A stretch of 64,000 bases of DNA from Puccinellia tenuiflora (GCA_012064385.1 QRDG01000519.1:1256542-1320541), one strand, 5' to 3'. Positions 9,812 through 22,149 are shown, numbered from the stretch's first letter. The notes: a model not told the origin generated them from the letters alone. Numbers and translations: made by a program.

Positions 9812-12800
9812 GGTAATTGATGACAATCCCTTTTGAGAGGGTTTATATAATGAATTAAGCAACCTTGCAAGACAAGGATGCATGAGCATGAGAGGCAAAT
9901 GCTTAAGAACCAAACGAAAGCATAAGACCAAATTCCCTTAAACCCTCTAAAACTTCTCCCCCATTGGCATCGATTGCCGAAATGGGAAAAAATTTAGAAG
10001 GCCAATATATATGAGTTCCTCCAAAGGTATGCATTTCTCAATGTGAGTGGAATCAAATGCACATATCCATTGACGAATAATAGAGGAAATCAAACTATAT
10101 TGAGGATCCAAAGATTGCAAAAGGATGAAATCATTCTAAACATCTCCACCAAGGAGAAAGCAATAGAAGATCCAACCGAGAGTTCTAAATAAAATAGAGA
10201 AGCTCCCCAATGTTCGCACTATTGAGGAGTGCACAAATATGGAATCCTCACTCCCCCAAAATCATCTAGAACACTCACCAAGTGCAAGGATGTAAAAAAA
10301 ATTAAAGCAAAACAAAGCACTTGCACCAAGATGTGGTTGAGCCATAAGGAGATACCAATTAAAGAAATATCAAAGGCCCAACCAAGAGTATGTGTGTGTG
10401 ACAAGACAATTAATTTGATAAGACACATAGTCTTGACCAAATGGAGATAAGTTATATATCAAGTATTGACACACACAACTTACAAAGAAGATTTTTCAAA
10501 AAAATATGTTCACAAGCTCAAGATACTAATTGGAAACTAAACCAATTGAAAAACCAGAGCTAGTGAGAACATTTAGGCAACAAAATCAACATACTCACGT
10601 GATGAGCATGAGAGAAGAATCTTCAATAATGTGAGTGCCAAAGGTGCGAATAGAAATAAGACAAGCACTCACGAGACAAACTTGGAGCCACCAAAGAATT
10701 ATAGATAAAAGACAAGGTGGCTTGAAGAAAGTAGGATACCATAAAAGGTGACCTCTCTCATATGTATAGGTTTCTAAGTAGACAATGATATTCATCGACA
10801 AAGAAACTTGCACATATAAAATGGTGAAAGTGGAACCATGGTAACCAAAAGGAAGTCATGAATATACAAAAGAGATTATTGCTTAAAAGCATAGCACATA
10901 GCTCAAATTTATCTCATTGTATATAAATGAACTTCAAAACATCAAATGCACCACACATATCACTAAGGGAACAAGAGATAGTGGAAATGCTTTGAGATAG
11001 GCAACAAGTATCACAAAGAAATAATACCAATTGAAGGAAGGTTTTTGCATTTCATCACAATATCACAAGATATACCAAGTGAAGAAAAGCCAAACCACAA
11101 CAATTGTACATTTAAAGTTTTCATGCCAAGGGGGCAACCTACACAAGGTTGAATACAAGAAAAATATGCATGGGATAGATACTTGTTACCGAAATAGCAT
11201 TGGTGATGATGAAGATGAGAATTTTTGTTTATCATCAAAGCTTGACTCCAATAATCACATGGTGAGACACCTTCCTTATAATGAGGCAAGCATCCAATGC
11301 ATCTCCATTGTACCTAAAACAAAATTCAAGTACAACATGGTTCCCAAACTCATTGGGTTCCATAGTAGTTAGATACACTACAATACATAGGAAACACTCC
11401 ACATAAATATGTGCATATAGATATGAAATTGAATTTCATGCACATCTTAGCCGATTTAGGATTTGGTGGAGTATCCCCTATATATTGGATCAAGAAAGAC
11501 TAGCATGCCATAAAATAAATATACTAGTAAATATGCATGCATGGACTTACAAGAACCAAATGAGATACAATTTGGACAAAACACAAGTAAACCAAGAAGA
11601 GAGCACACCAAAGTGTGACACAAAAAGGTTGTCCAAATTATATCAAAATCCAAATCAACACATGATTGAGAAAAAATCAAATCAACATATGATTGATTCC
11701 AAAACACATCAACACATGAAGTGTGATATCAATAGGAATCAAATCAAACAACACATGAGAGATAAGACACCAATTGAAAAATAAGATACCAACTAGGAGA
11801 CAAGATACCAAGAAGAGGATAATACTTGACCGAATCAAGTAAAGTAAAATAAAGTAATAAGGTATCAAATTTCACAATAAATATCAATTGAAACAAATAT
11901 CTATGGAGGAGATATTAAATTCCAATTAATACCAATTGAAGGTACCTAGGCAAGGCCAATGAGCATATAAGATGAAAGAAAGAGACATGCTCAAAGGGTT
12001 TTCTCATTCTATAGGATAAACATAAAACAAGAAATGAAAGCAAGACTCCCAAGAGAGCAGAAGGTTACACTAAATAAACCAAACACCCTCTACACTTTTC
12101 ATGATGGCACAAAGCATCAAGAGAAAAGATTTGTCTTCCATAAACACATATGATAGAAATCAAATGCCAATTGAAAGGATCAAATATTGATAGATAGGAT
12201 AGTGTTCTAAATAAAAGGAATGCTCCCCCAAGATTCATGCATTATTTTTGATATTTGCATTTGAATACAAAATGCAGCACAAGGGATCATTACTCTTCAT
12301 ATTTTATTTACAACACTAAACACTACCAATTTGAAATTAGGATCCTGCAAGAGGCAAGGAAGGCAAGGGAGTCAAAATAATATTTTGGCAAGAGATGGGC
12401 AAAAAAAACAATGCCAATGTAAGGATAATCAAAAATATTCTATCACAAACATAAATATGGATTGTCCAAGGACAATGACCATTTGGAATTATTTTCCCGT
12501 GATAGAGGTATCCAAGAATATCCTCACAAGATAAAAACATATGGCAAGGGATAAGAAATAAAACACCATATTTTAATAAGGTTTGTTGGGTAGTTCCAAC
12601 TATTCAAACCAACCGGCAATGCCATGGTTAGAATAATATGGAACAAATGGTTTCTCAACTAATGTATGGAATGCATATTAGAGAAAAACCACACCAAGCA
12701 AACTCACACAAACAAGAGCCAAAAGATAGCTAAAAAGCAAATTTGAACTTGTTCGAGCTAATATGCCACATAGGAATAAGATAATTTACAATATCAAATC

Positions 12801-13439
12801 TAAGTGGCAAACCTCAAATGTTTCACATTTTGTAGGATTGTAATATGCACATAGCTTATTACTCCCCCACAATGTGATAATTCATTTCTTCTTAACAAGA
12901 GGCAATAAAATCAAATAGAGATAATTATAGACATTATAGAATTTTAATTTCTCATGAGCAGGACACACCACATAGTTACTAGATAATCTTGATATATCAA
13001 TACTAGGTGGTGTTACTCATATACACACATTTTTAGGTTAGTGAAGTGCACAAATCATCATCACTCCCCCAAAATGGGATAGTCCATTAATTTCTCAAAA
13101 GAGCCCATTGAAATCAACACAAGATCCAATAAGGACTCAACACAAAGTTTACACATATATGGAGCGCACATTAAACATACACAAACTTGATTGCTTAAGG
13201 TAAGTAATAAGCACAACATATACAAGCACATGCTAGGAACAAAACTAACACATGCTAGGGAGCAAGCAACTTTCAATGTATATATAATTTAAATATAATT
13301 TACCGCAAGAAGGAGCATTGGATATGAGGTAGATATGTGATAATCCAATTGACTTGGCTAAATGAGATATAACCATGAAGATCCCTTAATTCTTCAAATG
13401 ATAGCCAAGTCTCCAATATCCTCCATCACAACCTATTGA
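9812..13439 (-). other. Non-coding internal region of the Sirevirus-like element
   Basis: 3.6 kb, AT-rich, with no frame resembling pol or an envelope-like gene. It contains scattered CTCCCCCA motifs (for example near 9955, 10250, 12225, 12860 and 13062) that echo the polypurine tract, and repeated accaattgaa-like motifs (near 11028, 11769, 11930 and 12163). Confidence 0.7.
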
Positions 13440-15584
13440 TCACGTTTGAGCTTGTTGGTCCCCAACCAAGTTGGGTCCTAAGAGGTTAGTCACAATAGGC
13501 TTGGCAACCCAAATGGTTCTTTTCTTGACACCACTTTGAGTTCCCACATATTTGGCAAACACATTGCCAACCCTATCCTTCCTAAGAGAATAAACATCAT
13601 CAATAATTATGGGGTTGGATAGAGTACCGTTTGTGCATGAAGAAGCCAAGTGGCCCTTCTCACGGCATAAGTAGCAATATCGACTCTTTTCTTTCTTCTT
13701 AATAGGCTCCTCAACTTGAGGAGCAATGATTTGAGTCTTCTTAGGAGGTGGCCTTTGTTCAACCCGAGGTTGAGCATGTGATTGAACAATAGGCCGCTTC
13801 CCTATTTGCTTCTCACTAAGAGGCTTCTTCTTCATTGGGAAATCCCTAACATGATGCCCTTCAATTTTGCACTTGAAGCAAACAATCTTGGCCGAGTGAT
13901 TGACTTGTTCTTGGCCCTTCTTATTGCTACTCTTGGACTTGTTCTTGAGATTGGAGTTGAATCCAAGTCCACTCTTGTCATTGGGGGATTTTTGCACACT
14001 CAACATGTTGTCAAATGTGGCCTTCCCTTTATGACTCTTCTCCACATCTTTCTTCAAAGAAATGGCTTGTGCCTTGTGCTCTTTAGTCTTCCCTACAAGG
14101 TTAGTAGCTACACGAGTACTAGTGGAAGTTGAGGCTTCATTGTTAGAGCAACTAGCACAAAATGTAATTCAACATATGATTTAGCATTAGTGTGAGATGA
14201 GGAATTACAAGGACTAGCACATGCCATTTTAGCATTTTTAGTAGAAGTTGCGCCATTGTCCACATGAGGCTCACTAGATATTACCTTGGTAGCGATAGCC
14301 TCATGAGCTAACTTTAGCTTATCATGAGATACTAGAAGATCTTCATGAGAGCTCAAGAGCTTCTCATGGATTTCTTCTAATATCTCATAATTGCTAGTTA
14401 GCAATTTAAGTTGAGCCCTTAGCTCAACATTTTCCTTAAAATGGATGCTTCACAAGAAATAGAGTTAGTAGCACAAGCATCAACATTAATAGCAATGGGA
14501 GAACAAGTAGGAAGCTCTTTTAGTAATTGAGCTTGGAGTTGATCATGAGACTCAGTGAGATGTGCAAGAGAATCTTCCAAGGACTTGACATCCTTTTCAA
14601 ATTTCACATTAGCCTCAAGGAGTCTAACAATTTCAACAACAAGCTCATCATTTTTTATTTTAAAATCATTAGCCACCTTGAGAGCTCTATCATGGGTTTC
14701 ATTTGCTTTAGATAACTCTAGAGTAAATGTCTCCTCAAGAGATTTCTTGGTGGTTTGTTCTTCTTCAAGAGCTTCCTCAAGATCCGCAATCGTGTTTGCA
14801 TAATCACGTTCGCGGCTAAGACTTCCATTTTCACGAGCTTCCAAATTTTCAATAGTAAGCCCTCGCTCAACAAGGGTGCTCATGATTTCATGTAGGTTCT
14901 CACAAGCATTTTATTCTTTGAAAGAGCATTAAGAACCATTAGACCTTTCTTATTAAAGTAAGCATCATCTTCTTCATTATCATCATTATTGTCATGATCA
15001 TCACTACTTGACGATTTAGAAGATATGCAAGGACTATCAACACAAGCATGTGAAACATTTATAGTTCTAGATGTGTTTAAGTCCAAAGATAAATCATTGC
15101 AATAAGATAGAGATGAAATATCATCTAAAGGAAGCTCACTATCATCATTGCGAAATTTATCCCTACTCACCATTGCATTGTTTTGTGGCTTGCCACATGT
15201 AGGTGAGGTAGAAGAAGTTGAGAACTCATTACGCCCGGAGATGGAGGGAGAACAATCATTCTCACTATCAATGGACACACCATAATTGTCTTGAAGCTTG
15301 GTCCATAGCTCATGAGCACTCCGATAAGGAGAGATCGACAAGGCAACTGCATTTCTTAAAGACATGAAAACAACTTTAGAAGCTTGAGCATCTAGATAAG
15401 AATTTTCCTCATCCTCCAAAGATAATCTTTTCGGATCCTTTGGAGGAGGAAAACCCATATCTAAGATTTGCTCTATAGATGGATCAATGTCCCTAAAATA
15501 ATTTAGCATGCGATTTCTCCAATCATTATAATTAGTGCCATCGAATATTAAAGAGGCATTGTGCACTAAACCACTAGATGACAT
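13440..15584 (-). pseudogene. Gag of the Sirevirus-like element, frameshifted
   Basis: The N-terminal piece (15584-14880) starts MSSSGLVHNA and contains FDGTNYNDWRNRMLNYF, the signature of Copia gag (UBN2/DUF4219 type), then an acidic Asp/Glu stretch. The next frame (14883-14419) is a long heptad-like coiled coil rich in Glu, Lys and Leu, continued at 14404-14108. The last frame (14057-13440) has a degenerate CX2CX4HX4 knuckle lacking the final Cys (CFKCKIEGHHVRDF) and an intact CCHC knuckle (CYLCREKGHLASSC). One-base shifts separate the frames. The first junction is an overlapping TGA/ATG at 14880-14883. Gag would build the virus-like particle in the cytoplasm. The coiled coil fits descriptions of Sirevirus gag. 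Confidence 0.8.
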
Positions 15585-15625
15585 CTTTACTCTCTAGGCC
15601 GTGAAGCCCTATAAAGAGAGAACCC

Positions 15626-15637
15626 GCTCTGATACCA
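15626..15637 (-). promoter_or_regulatory. Primer-binding site (tRNA-iMet type)
   Basis: Minus-strand TGGTATCAGAGC starts two bases after the right LTR. It complements the 3' end of plant initiator tRNA-Met and fixes the element's orientation. Confidence 0.85.
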
Positions 15638-15639
15638 AT

Positions 15640-18180
15640 TGAAAGGACACGGATGTCGCCTAGAGGGGGGGGTGAATAGGCGATTTAAAATTATTACGGT
15701 TAAGGCTTGAATAAATGCGGAATAAAACTAACGTTTAATTTATCAAGCCAAAACCTAAACTAGCTAGGTTCACCTATGTGCACCAACAACTTATGCAAAG
15801 CAATATAATCAACTAGGTGATAGCAAGGTATATGACTTTAAGCTCAATGTCTATCACAAAGTAAATAGCATAAGTAAGAAGCTCGGGTATAGAAATACCG
15901 AGGCACTTGGAGACGATGATTTATCCCGAAGTTCACTTCCCAATGGAAGCTAGTCTCCGTTGGAGCGGCGCGGTGTTTCACATTGGTGAAACACCGAGTA
16001 GCCTTGATATGGCACACCGTATCTCCGTTGTGTCTTACCACCAATGTGGCGAGGCACTTGTCACTATGTTGCCGTTGAGGTTGACAACTAGAACCTTTAC
16101 AAGGGTGAAGCTCACTCCACAAGTTGGAGGGTCTTCACCAAATGCACCGAGCCACCAAGACTCGATGCCCAAGGCCGAGGCACACACCACAACTCAATTG
16201 GTGGCTCCCGGCAATGTCTTCGTAGCTACCAAAGCTCCGAATCTAACAAGGTTGAGCCACACTCCACAATTGGAGGCTCCCAACAAATCCCGTGAGCCAC
16301 CAAGACTCCGAGAAATCAACAACCGTCTAGGGTACCAACGTGCCCTAGAGGAACAAGCTCTAGGGCACCAAAGTTTCACTTTCCACGAATCACCATGGAG
16401 AACTCAAACCGATGCAACTAATGCAATGGCAAGAACACACTAAGTGATCAAGTTCTTCCAACCCGAATCCAACCAAAGCAACTAATGCTTGGGAGGGATT
16501 AGAGAGGAAGAACAAAGGAGGAACACCAAGAAACTCCAAAGATCTAGATCCAAAGTGTTCTCCTCACTTAGAGGAGAAACAATTGGTGGAAACAAGGATC
16601 CAAATCTCCTCTCTCTTTTCTCTCAAAAAGTAGCAAGAAATATCGGAGAGATTGAGAAAGCCAAGCTTGTGAAGGTCAACAATGGAGGGAGAAAATAGCT
16701 CAAGAGGTTGGCAAAAGTTAGGGTTTATTTTGGGGAAGAAACCCCTTAAATAGGAGGCTCCAAAAGGAGCCGTTAGGAGAAAAGAAAAAGAAAAGGGGAG
16801 GCAGCACACAGCCCAGCCATCGGGCCGGCCGGCCTGGCAGCCGGCCCAGGCCGGCAGGAGAACCGGGGAGCAACCCGAGTGGGCCGGCCAGGGAACCGGC
16901 CCAGGCCGGCATTGAGGCCGGGGGCGGCAGGCAGGCAGAGATCACCCGGGTGGGCCGGCCTGGGAGCCGGCCCAGGCCGGCGCGGAGGCCGGAGGCCCAC
17001 CCGAGGGGTCCGGCCGGGAAACCGGACCAGGCCGGCGTGTGGCCGGGGTGTCGCCCGAACGGGCCGGCCTGGGAGCCGGCCCAGGCCGGCGGTGAGGCCG
17101 GCTGCCCCCCTTTTTTCTTTTCTTTATAATATTCTGTTTTAAAAATGACCGATACCGAAAACGCAATATCTTCCACATACGAACTCCGTTTTCGGTAATC
17201 TTGGACTCGTTGGAATCGTCACAATGAGCACTACAATAATATACATAGAAACATCATTGTTCAACAAGATATGGTAAAACCAAATGATGAGAGGTAAAAC
17301 CTTTCTATTAAAAACCGGAAAACCATATCTTTTGCAAATGAAGTCCGAATGACATGAAACCAACTTTGTTGGAAAGAGGACGACAAATGCTACCCAATAA
17401 CATGTGAGAATATTGAAACCAAGCAAGGGAGATTTTGCTAATAATGGAAGAGTGAAATCTTCCGCATAGATGGACCGGCAAAAACTCCACCATCGAAAAC
17501 TCAATAGGAGACACATATGAAAACCGTTTTCGGTGATCTTGGCCTTGTCGTGACAAGCACGACAAGCACCAATACCACACCACGATAAGAGCCAAATAGG
17601 AACCAATAAAGATGATGCCAAGGATGCAAAGGTTGAGCTCTCGACGACCGATACGCTAAAGCTCACTTGAGAGCCCCTCTTGATAGTATGGTTACCTATC
17701 TAACAAACCCGGTCTCTCAGCTACACCGCGAGACCGGTAAAATAGAAACCCTATCAAGATTATACCTTTGCCTTGCGCATTCCAGTTGAGCTAGATGATG
17801 ACGATCTTGATCTACTCTCAAGTGGATCACCTTTCTTGATTGTGCTCCGCTTGGTGAAGACTCGCATATTGCTCCCCCATACACCAAGATGGGAGAGGCA
17901 CTCTTCGACATATCTTCGCTTGGACTTTATCTTGATGATGATCACCACGTGACGCCATCCTCCATGGGCAACACAGGGTCTTCCTCTTGATTCATGCTCA
18001 TGGAGAAACACCTTGGCCTTGATCAACAAATGATCTTCTTCTTTTAGCCTTGACTCCAGCATATGGAGTCCAAGCATTCCTTATGGACCAACACTGCACA
18101 TATAACTCAAAGTACACATTAGTCCATAGAGATTGTCATTAATTACCAAAACAACACATGGGGGCAACCATGCTCTTTCA
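15640..18180 (-). repeat. Right (5') LTR of the Sirevirus-like element
   Basis: 2541 bp, collinear with 7298-9797. The candidate TATA box (minus CCTATTTAAGGGG) is at 16742-16754. The right boundary at 18180 abuts EME1 intron-like sequence. Confidence 0.9.
16823..17103. repeat. GC-palindrome array in the right Sirevirus-like LTR
   Basis: Five CCGGCCCAGGCCGGC-type units as in the left LTR, with substitutions (for example one core reads CCGGACCAGGCCGGC) and short insertions between units. It begins 69 bp from the TATTTAA box. Confidence 0.88.
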
Positions 18181-19225
18181 ATGCATCTGGTGAAGTTTCT
18201 GACCTATAGCTGCTTTGTCTCTGGACTTGAGAATCGCATACAGATTCATCTTGTTTCTGACCTATAGCTGCTTTGTCTCCAGCAAGATAGATAAATGAGA
18301 GTTGGTTCTGGTCATGGTTTAGGTTGCAATTCATTTAGTTCTGCTTATGCTTGCATCAAAAGGGGAATTGAATATTATTTTACTAAAATGTTTCCTTTGT
18401 GGGGCATATTGTTGAGTATAGTTGATAACAGTGGCGATTTTTGTGAATGTTAATATACATGGTGCTCGTTTAGTTTCACATTCTGAGCTAATAGCCTGAT
18501 ACTAGTTCATGATACTTTTCTTTGACTGAGAGTTGTTCACAGTCAATGTCAAAAACTTTTAAGAGAAAGTGGAATATCAGGAACTGCAAAAGCCAAATGC
18601 AACAGTTGTTCATATCATCTCAGTTCTTGAGCTCATCTAGAACAAATGGCTCTCAACTGCGCTAGTTCATATTTATTATGTATCGTATTAAGCTTCTGGA
18701 TAACATGTTGGTTCATGGATAACACTTACTCTAGCTAACATACTCACTCTATTACACTATATATGTCGTCATCCCCATGATACTTTCAAATTAACCCTGC
18801 ATTCAGAAGATCAAGAATGCGGTTATTGTTTTATATCCACTCAATAACCATATTAGTATGCTTTGGTGTGGTTAAAAGGCTGCATTATGTTATTTAATAC
18901 AGTTATGCACCGTCATGTCTCATTTTATCAATATGCTTGTATGTTTACTGTTTAGAAGATCTGTTCACATGGTGGTCTGAGGACAGATATAGTGAACTAG
19001 ATAGGGAATTATTTTTTTGTTAGATTTTCCAAAGATAAACCTAGTAACACTAAAACCAAGAATGTCAGTTCCTAGAAAGATCTAATTTTGCATTTCCTGT
19101 TTTTTTAATGTTGGTGTCCTTCTATGCCATTGCATTAGTTTCTAGATGAAAGCATGTTCTGGACTCATCATAATTTGCGTACTATTTTGTAGACTAACTG
19201 AGTAACTCTTATTTGTACTTTACAG
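18181..19225 (+). other. Intron-like sequence upstream of the first visible EME1 exon
   Basis: AT-rich, without open frames, ending in a polypyrimidine-TACAG acceptor at 19225. A phrase of about 26 bp (tttctgacctatagctgc and onward) occurs twice, near 18195 and 18254. No EME1 N-terminal coding sequence could be seen here or to the left of the Sirevirus-like element. Confidence 0.45.
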
Positions 19226-19357
19226 CAGCATCTTCTCCGATATCTCTTGACAATGGCGACGAGTCAGAAAGGGATGGCCAGGAATCAGCAAACCATGCTT
19301 TTAAATTCATTGTTGCTGAGATTGACCCAAAGGTTATTGAATCTGTCACAGTTGGAG
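19226..19357 (+). CDS. EME1: EME1-like first visible exon
   Basis: Preceded by TTTACAG and followed by GTATTG. It encodes an acidic, serine-rich lead-in and then HAFKFIVAEIDPKVIESVTVG, the start of the ERCC4-like nuclease fold. It begins in split-codon phase, so an upstream exon must exist in a complete gene. Confidence 0.7.
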
Positions 19358-19474
19358 GTATTGTAAACCATGACCAATGAAGCTAGTTGTATCAAACTAT
19401 CAAGTTTGTATTAATTGTCTTGAATCTGTATTCATCTGTCTCTCGTGCTGCGATATCTGGACCATCGCAAACAG

Positions 19475-19579
19475 GTACGCTTCTGACAAGGTTTTCGAGG
19501 AAGGACTTCGGTACCAAGTGGTGGCTAATCCACTTCGAGGATCAATTTGTGGAAGATGGAGGTTCCTCGGATTGGACAG
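19475..19579 (+). pseudogene. EME1: EME1-like exon 2, two apparent one-base deletions
   Basis: Bounded by ACAG and GTGAGG. Homology runs through three frames: TLLTRFS from the first, GLRYQVVANPLRGSI from the second and WKMEVPRIGQ from the third. One base each seems missing near 19498 and near 19549. Splice sites are intact. Confidence 0.6.
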
Positions 19580-20122
19580 GTGAGGCTTATTGGTTATAAC
19601 GATAGCTGTCACTCACATGGCGATGCATACTTCCACTGTTTTTGTTTAATCTCAGGGATTTGTGCCCCTCAACTCTTAAAAATTTTGTGACTAGTTTTGG
19701 CGTGATGTCCTCAATTTATAACTTAGTTATGCTAAACCTACATGCCTAAGCTGGTAAAACTTATACCTGGAAAGAAAAACTTTATTATGTGCTTGGTTAG
19801 CTGATTAGATGTATCCTAACGGACCTGTGCACACATGCAATGCATATGTTTTAAGATAGTGTTAATCCTTTATCTAAGCTGCTGATTTTTACTTGCTCAG
19901 GTCCAATACATACTTACAGTTAATTTCATATTTCCATCTACAAGATAATAAATTGATATTTGTGGGAGTGTTTTTGAAAACCAGCGCTAGTATTTACACT
20001 TAGAATCAAACCTGAAACTAAATGGATTTATTCAAGCTTCCCTAAATATGCAAAGAAGAACATTGCACAGATAAGATGAGCTGCTCCCAGAATGAACATG
20101 TCCACCTATTGTAAGGTACTAA

Positions 20123-21245
20123 GAGCATCTCCAGCCAGCCCCCCAGGAGCCCCCCCTAGAGCACTTTTTGGCCGCCGGCGGACGAAAATCGTCCCAGTCG
20201 CGCCCCCAGGACGTTGTTTTTCGCCGGATATGGGCAAAAGATTCCCCCGGCGTCCCCAAGTGGAACCCAGCGCGTTGGGTTCGGCCTGGGGGCGCCGGCG
20301 AGTTGTTTTGCATGCAATTGCCCCACTGCCACATAACGCACTCTCTCTCCTCTGTCTCTCATCTTCTCTCTCATCTCTCCTCTCTTTTCCTTTTCTTTCC
20401 CCAAATCCCCACCGCTGTGGCCTTCCTCGCCGTCGACCTCTGGCTCCTCCGCAGCGTGCCAGCCGCCGTGGTCGGGATGGGCGTCCGGGCGTCGAGGAGG
20501 AGGTGGCCGCGCTCAGGCGGCCGGGCGTCGAGGAGGAGGGGGTGGTCGCGCTCGAGCCGGGAGACACCGACGGCCATGCTCTCCGTCGCGGCGGCCTCTC
20601 GATGCAGCCAGCTCGCCCAGGCAGGTGCAGCGACGGCGGCGTGCTCGCCTCGCGCCGCCGTCCCTCGAGCTCGCGCCGCAGCCCCTCGAGCTCGCGCCCG
20701 CAACTCCGTCGGGCCTGCCCCCGCGCGCCGCCATCCTGTTCCCCCCGCGCGCCGCCAACTCCTGTCGCTCCTCTCCGTCGGGCGCGGCGCGGAGGCCGGC
20801 GCTCCGTCGACGCGGCGGCCAGGAGCTTCTCCGTCGACCTCCCTTCCCATCGCATCCAAGTCCGCCTCCGCCGGGCACGGAGGCCTCCTGCTGGGTCGAC
20901 GCCGCCGCGGCAGAGGCCTCTTGCTGCTCCTCTCTCCAGAGCGGGTGCGAGGTCGGCGGCAGACGCGGCGTCTCCTCCCCCACAGCGTGCGCGAGGTCGG
21001 CGGCGGCCGCGGCGTCTCCTTTCTCCAGAGGCCAGAGCGCGAGCGAGGTCGGCGGCGGCCAAGGCCGCGGATCCCCTTCCTCCAAAGCGCGCGAGGTGCA
21101 ACGGCTCCTCCCTCCAGAGTCTTGGGTGGGGGTGCGGCTGGGAAACGGCTGGGAAACGTCTTGACCCCAAGCAAAAAATCTCCGCCGGCGCCCCCCCAAG
21201 CGCGCCGGCAAATCGCCCTGGGGGCACCAACGGCTAGAGTTGCTC
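20123..21245. mobile_element. Non-autonomous PIF/Harbinger element (1.1 kb)
   Basis: Terminal inverted repeats are GAGCATCTCCAGCCA and, inverted, GAGCAACTCTAGCCG. They are flanked by TAA target duplications (20120-20122 and 21246-21248). About 150 bp at each end aligns by eye with the ends of the transposase-bearing element at 31740-33813, in opposite orientation. It has no transposase. The interior (about 20340-21110) is very GC-rich, with repeated gcgaggtcggcggcgg-type units, and has long open frames on both strands that look compositional. It sits in the EME1 intron 19580-23869. Confidence 0.85.
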
Positions 21246-21337
21246 TAAGGTTACAGCTTATTAACCATGTGATCATGAGTTTGTTCTGTAACTATTCTCT
21301 CTATTTATTAATATAAAATTCCCTGTGGGCTTTCCTA

Positions 21338-21665
21338 TGTAGGAGCTAAATCACTTAGCTGCCTTCTAATAAGGTTGTGCTTCACACACACACACACACC
21401 TCACTCTCACACAATCACCCCAGTAATATATGAAGCTCTATATGTCTTCTCCATATAGCACACAAGCTTAGCTTACAAGTGATAGGCATGTCCTTATATA
21501 GGACTTACACGGTCAGTTCCTGTAACATCTAGAAACTAGTACACAGAACTGTCCCTTTAAGCTATTCAACACTGACTTGAACACTTCTGCTAGAAATCCT
21601 ACATACATTAGAAACTTCATGTACCTACCAAAAGCTTCAAACATAGATATGACAAGATTACTTCA
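21338..21665 (-). repeat. Left LTR of the small Copia element
   Basis: About 328 bp, with a (CA)n run near 21382-21398 that is shorter in the right LTR. It ends in gattacttca. Confidence 0.8.
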
Positions 21666-21734
21666 ATTTCCCCCTTAATCTTGTCATATCAACTAGATCT
21701 ACTAAGCCAGATCACTTGGACCATGTGCTTCATT

Positions 21735-22040
21735 TTGTGACGGCCTCGCATCGTCTCACGCCTAGCAACGGCATCACACCTTGCTTGTCAGCCTCACACT
21801 GAACTGATGTCGGGGTCACTGATGTCGGGGTCACACCGACTTTCTATGTGACAGTGGCATCACACCACAGTTGTCGGCTTCACACTGACTCTTCCACTTG
21901 ACGATGGCATCACACCATCATCATTGGCTTCACACCAACCTTTCCAGAGACAATGGCGTCTCACCATAGTGCTCAGCCTCACACCGACGCCCTCTACGAT
22001 GATGGTATCACACCGCCGCCTGTCCATAATCTCCAATAGT
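21735..22040 (-). repeat. Minisatellite in the gag tail of the small Copia element
   Basis: Alternating phrases of the form gatggcatcacaccat and ggcttcacaccaacc recur about every 50-60 bp. A ctgatgtcggggtca unit is directly doubled near 21806-21833. It would encode a Val/Arg-rich repeat if translated on the minus strand. Confidence 0.6.
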
Positions 22041-22149
22041 ATCACACCATTGGGCATACACTTTGAACACCCCTCTCACAGGAGTGCTGGCTCATCGTCA
22101 TCACAAAGAACCTTAGCAAGGAATGCTTTGTTTTTCTTTTCTGGACACT

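Larger units (their letters stand above)
7298..18180 (-). mobile_element. Gag-only Sirevirus-like Copia LTR retrotransposon (10.9 kb)
   Basis: Two long direct repeats (7298-9797 and 15640-18180) bound a 5.8-kb internal region. Minus-strand orientation is set by a tRNA-iMet-type primer-binding site next to the right LTR and a polypurine tract next to the left LTR. LTR termini are TGAAAGAG and CTTTCA. Only gag is recognisable (15584-13440); no protease, integrase, RT or RNase H was found. Long LTRs, a gag with a coiled-coil segment, GC palindromes upstream of the core promoter and several polypurine-tract-like motifs are features described for the Sirevirus (SIRE/Maximus) lineage. The flanking five bases differ (TGAGA on the left, ATGCA on the right), so no target-site duplication survives. 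Confidence 0.85.

Noticed and set aside
20092..21316. Open frames of 374-382 codons on both strands
   Set aside because: They overlap on opposite strands inside a TIR-bounded, very GC-rich element, have no domain and consist of Arg/Ala/Pro/Ser runs. GC-driven lack of stops explains them.
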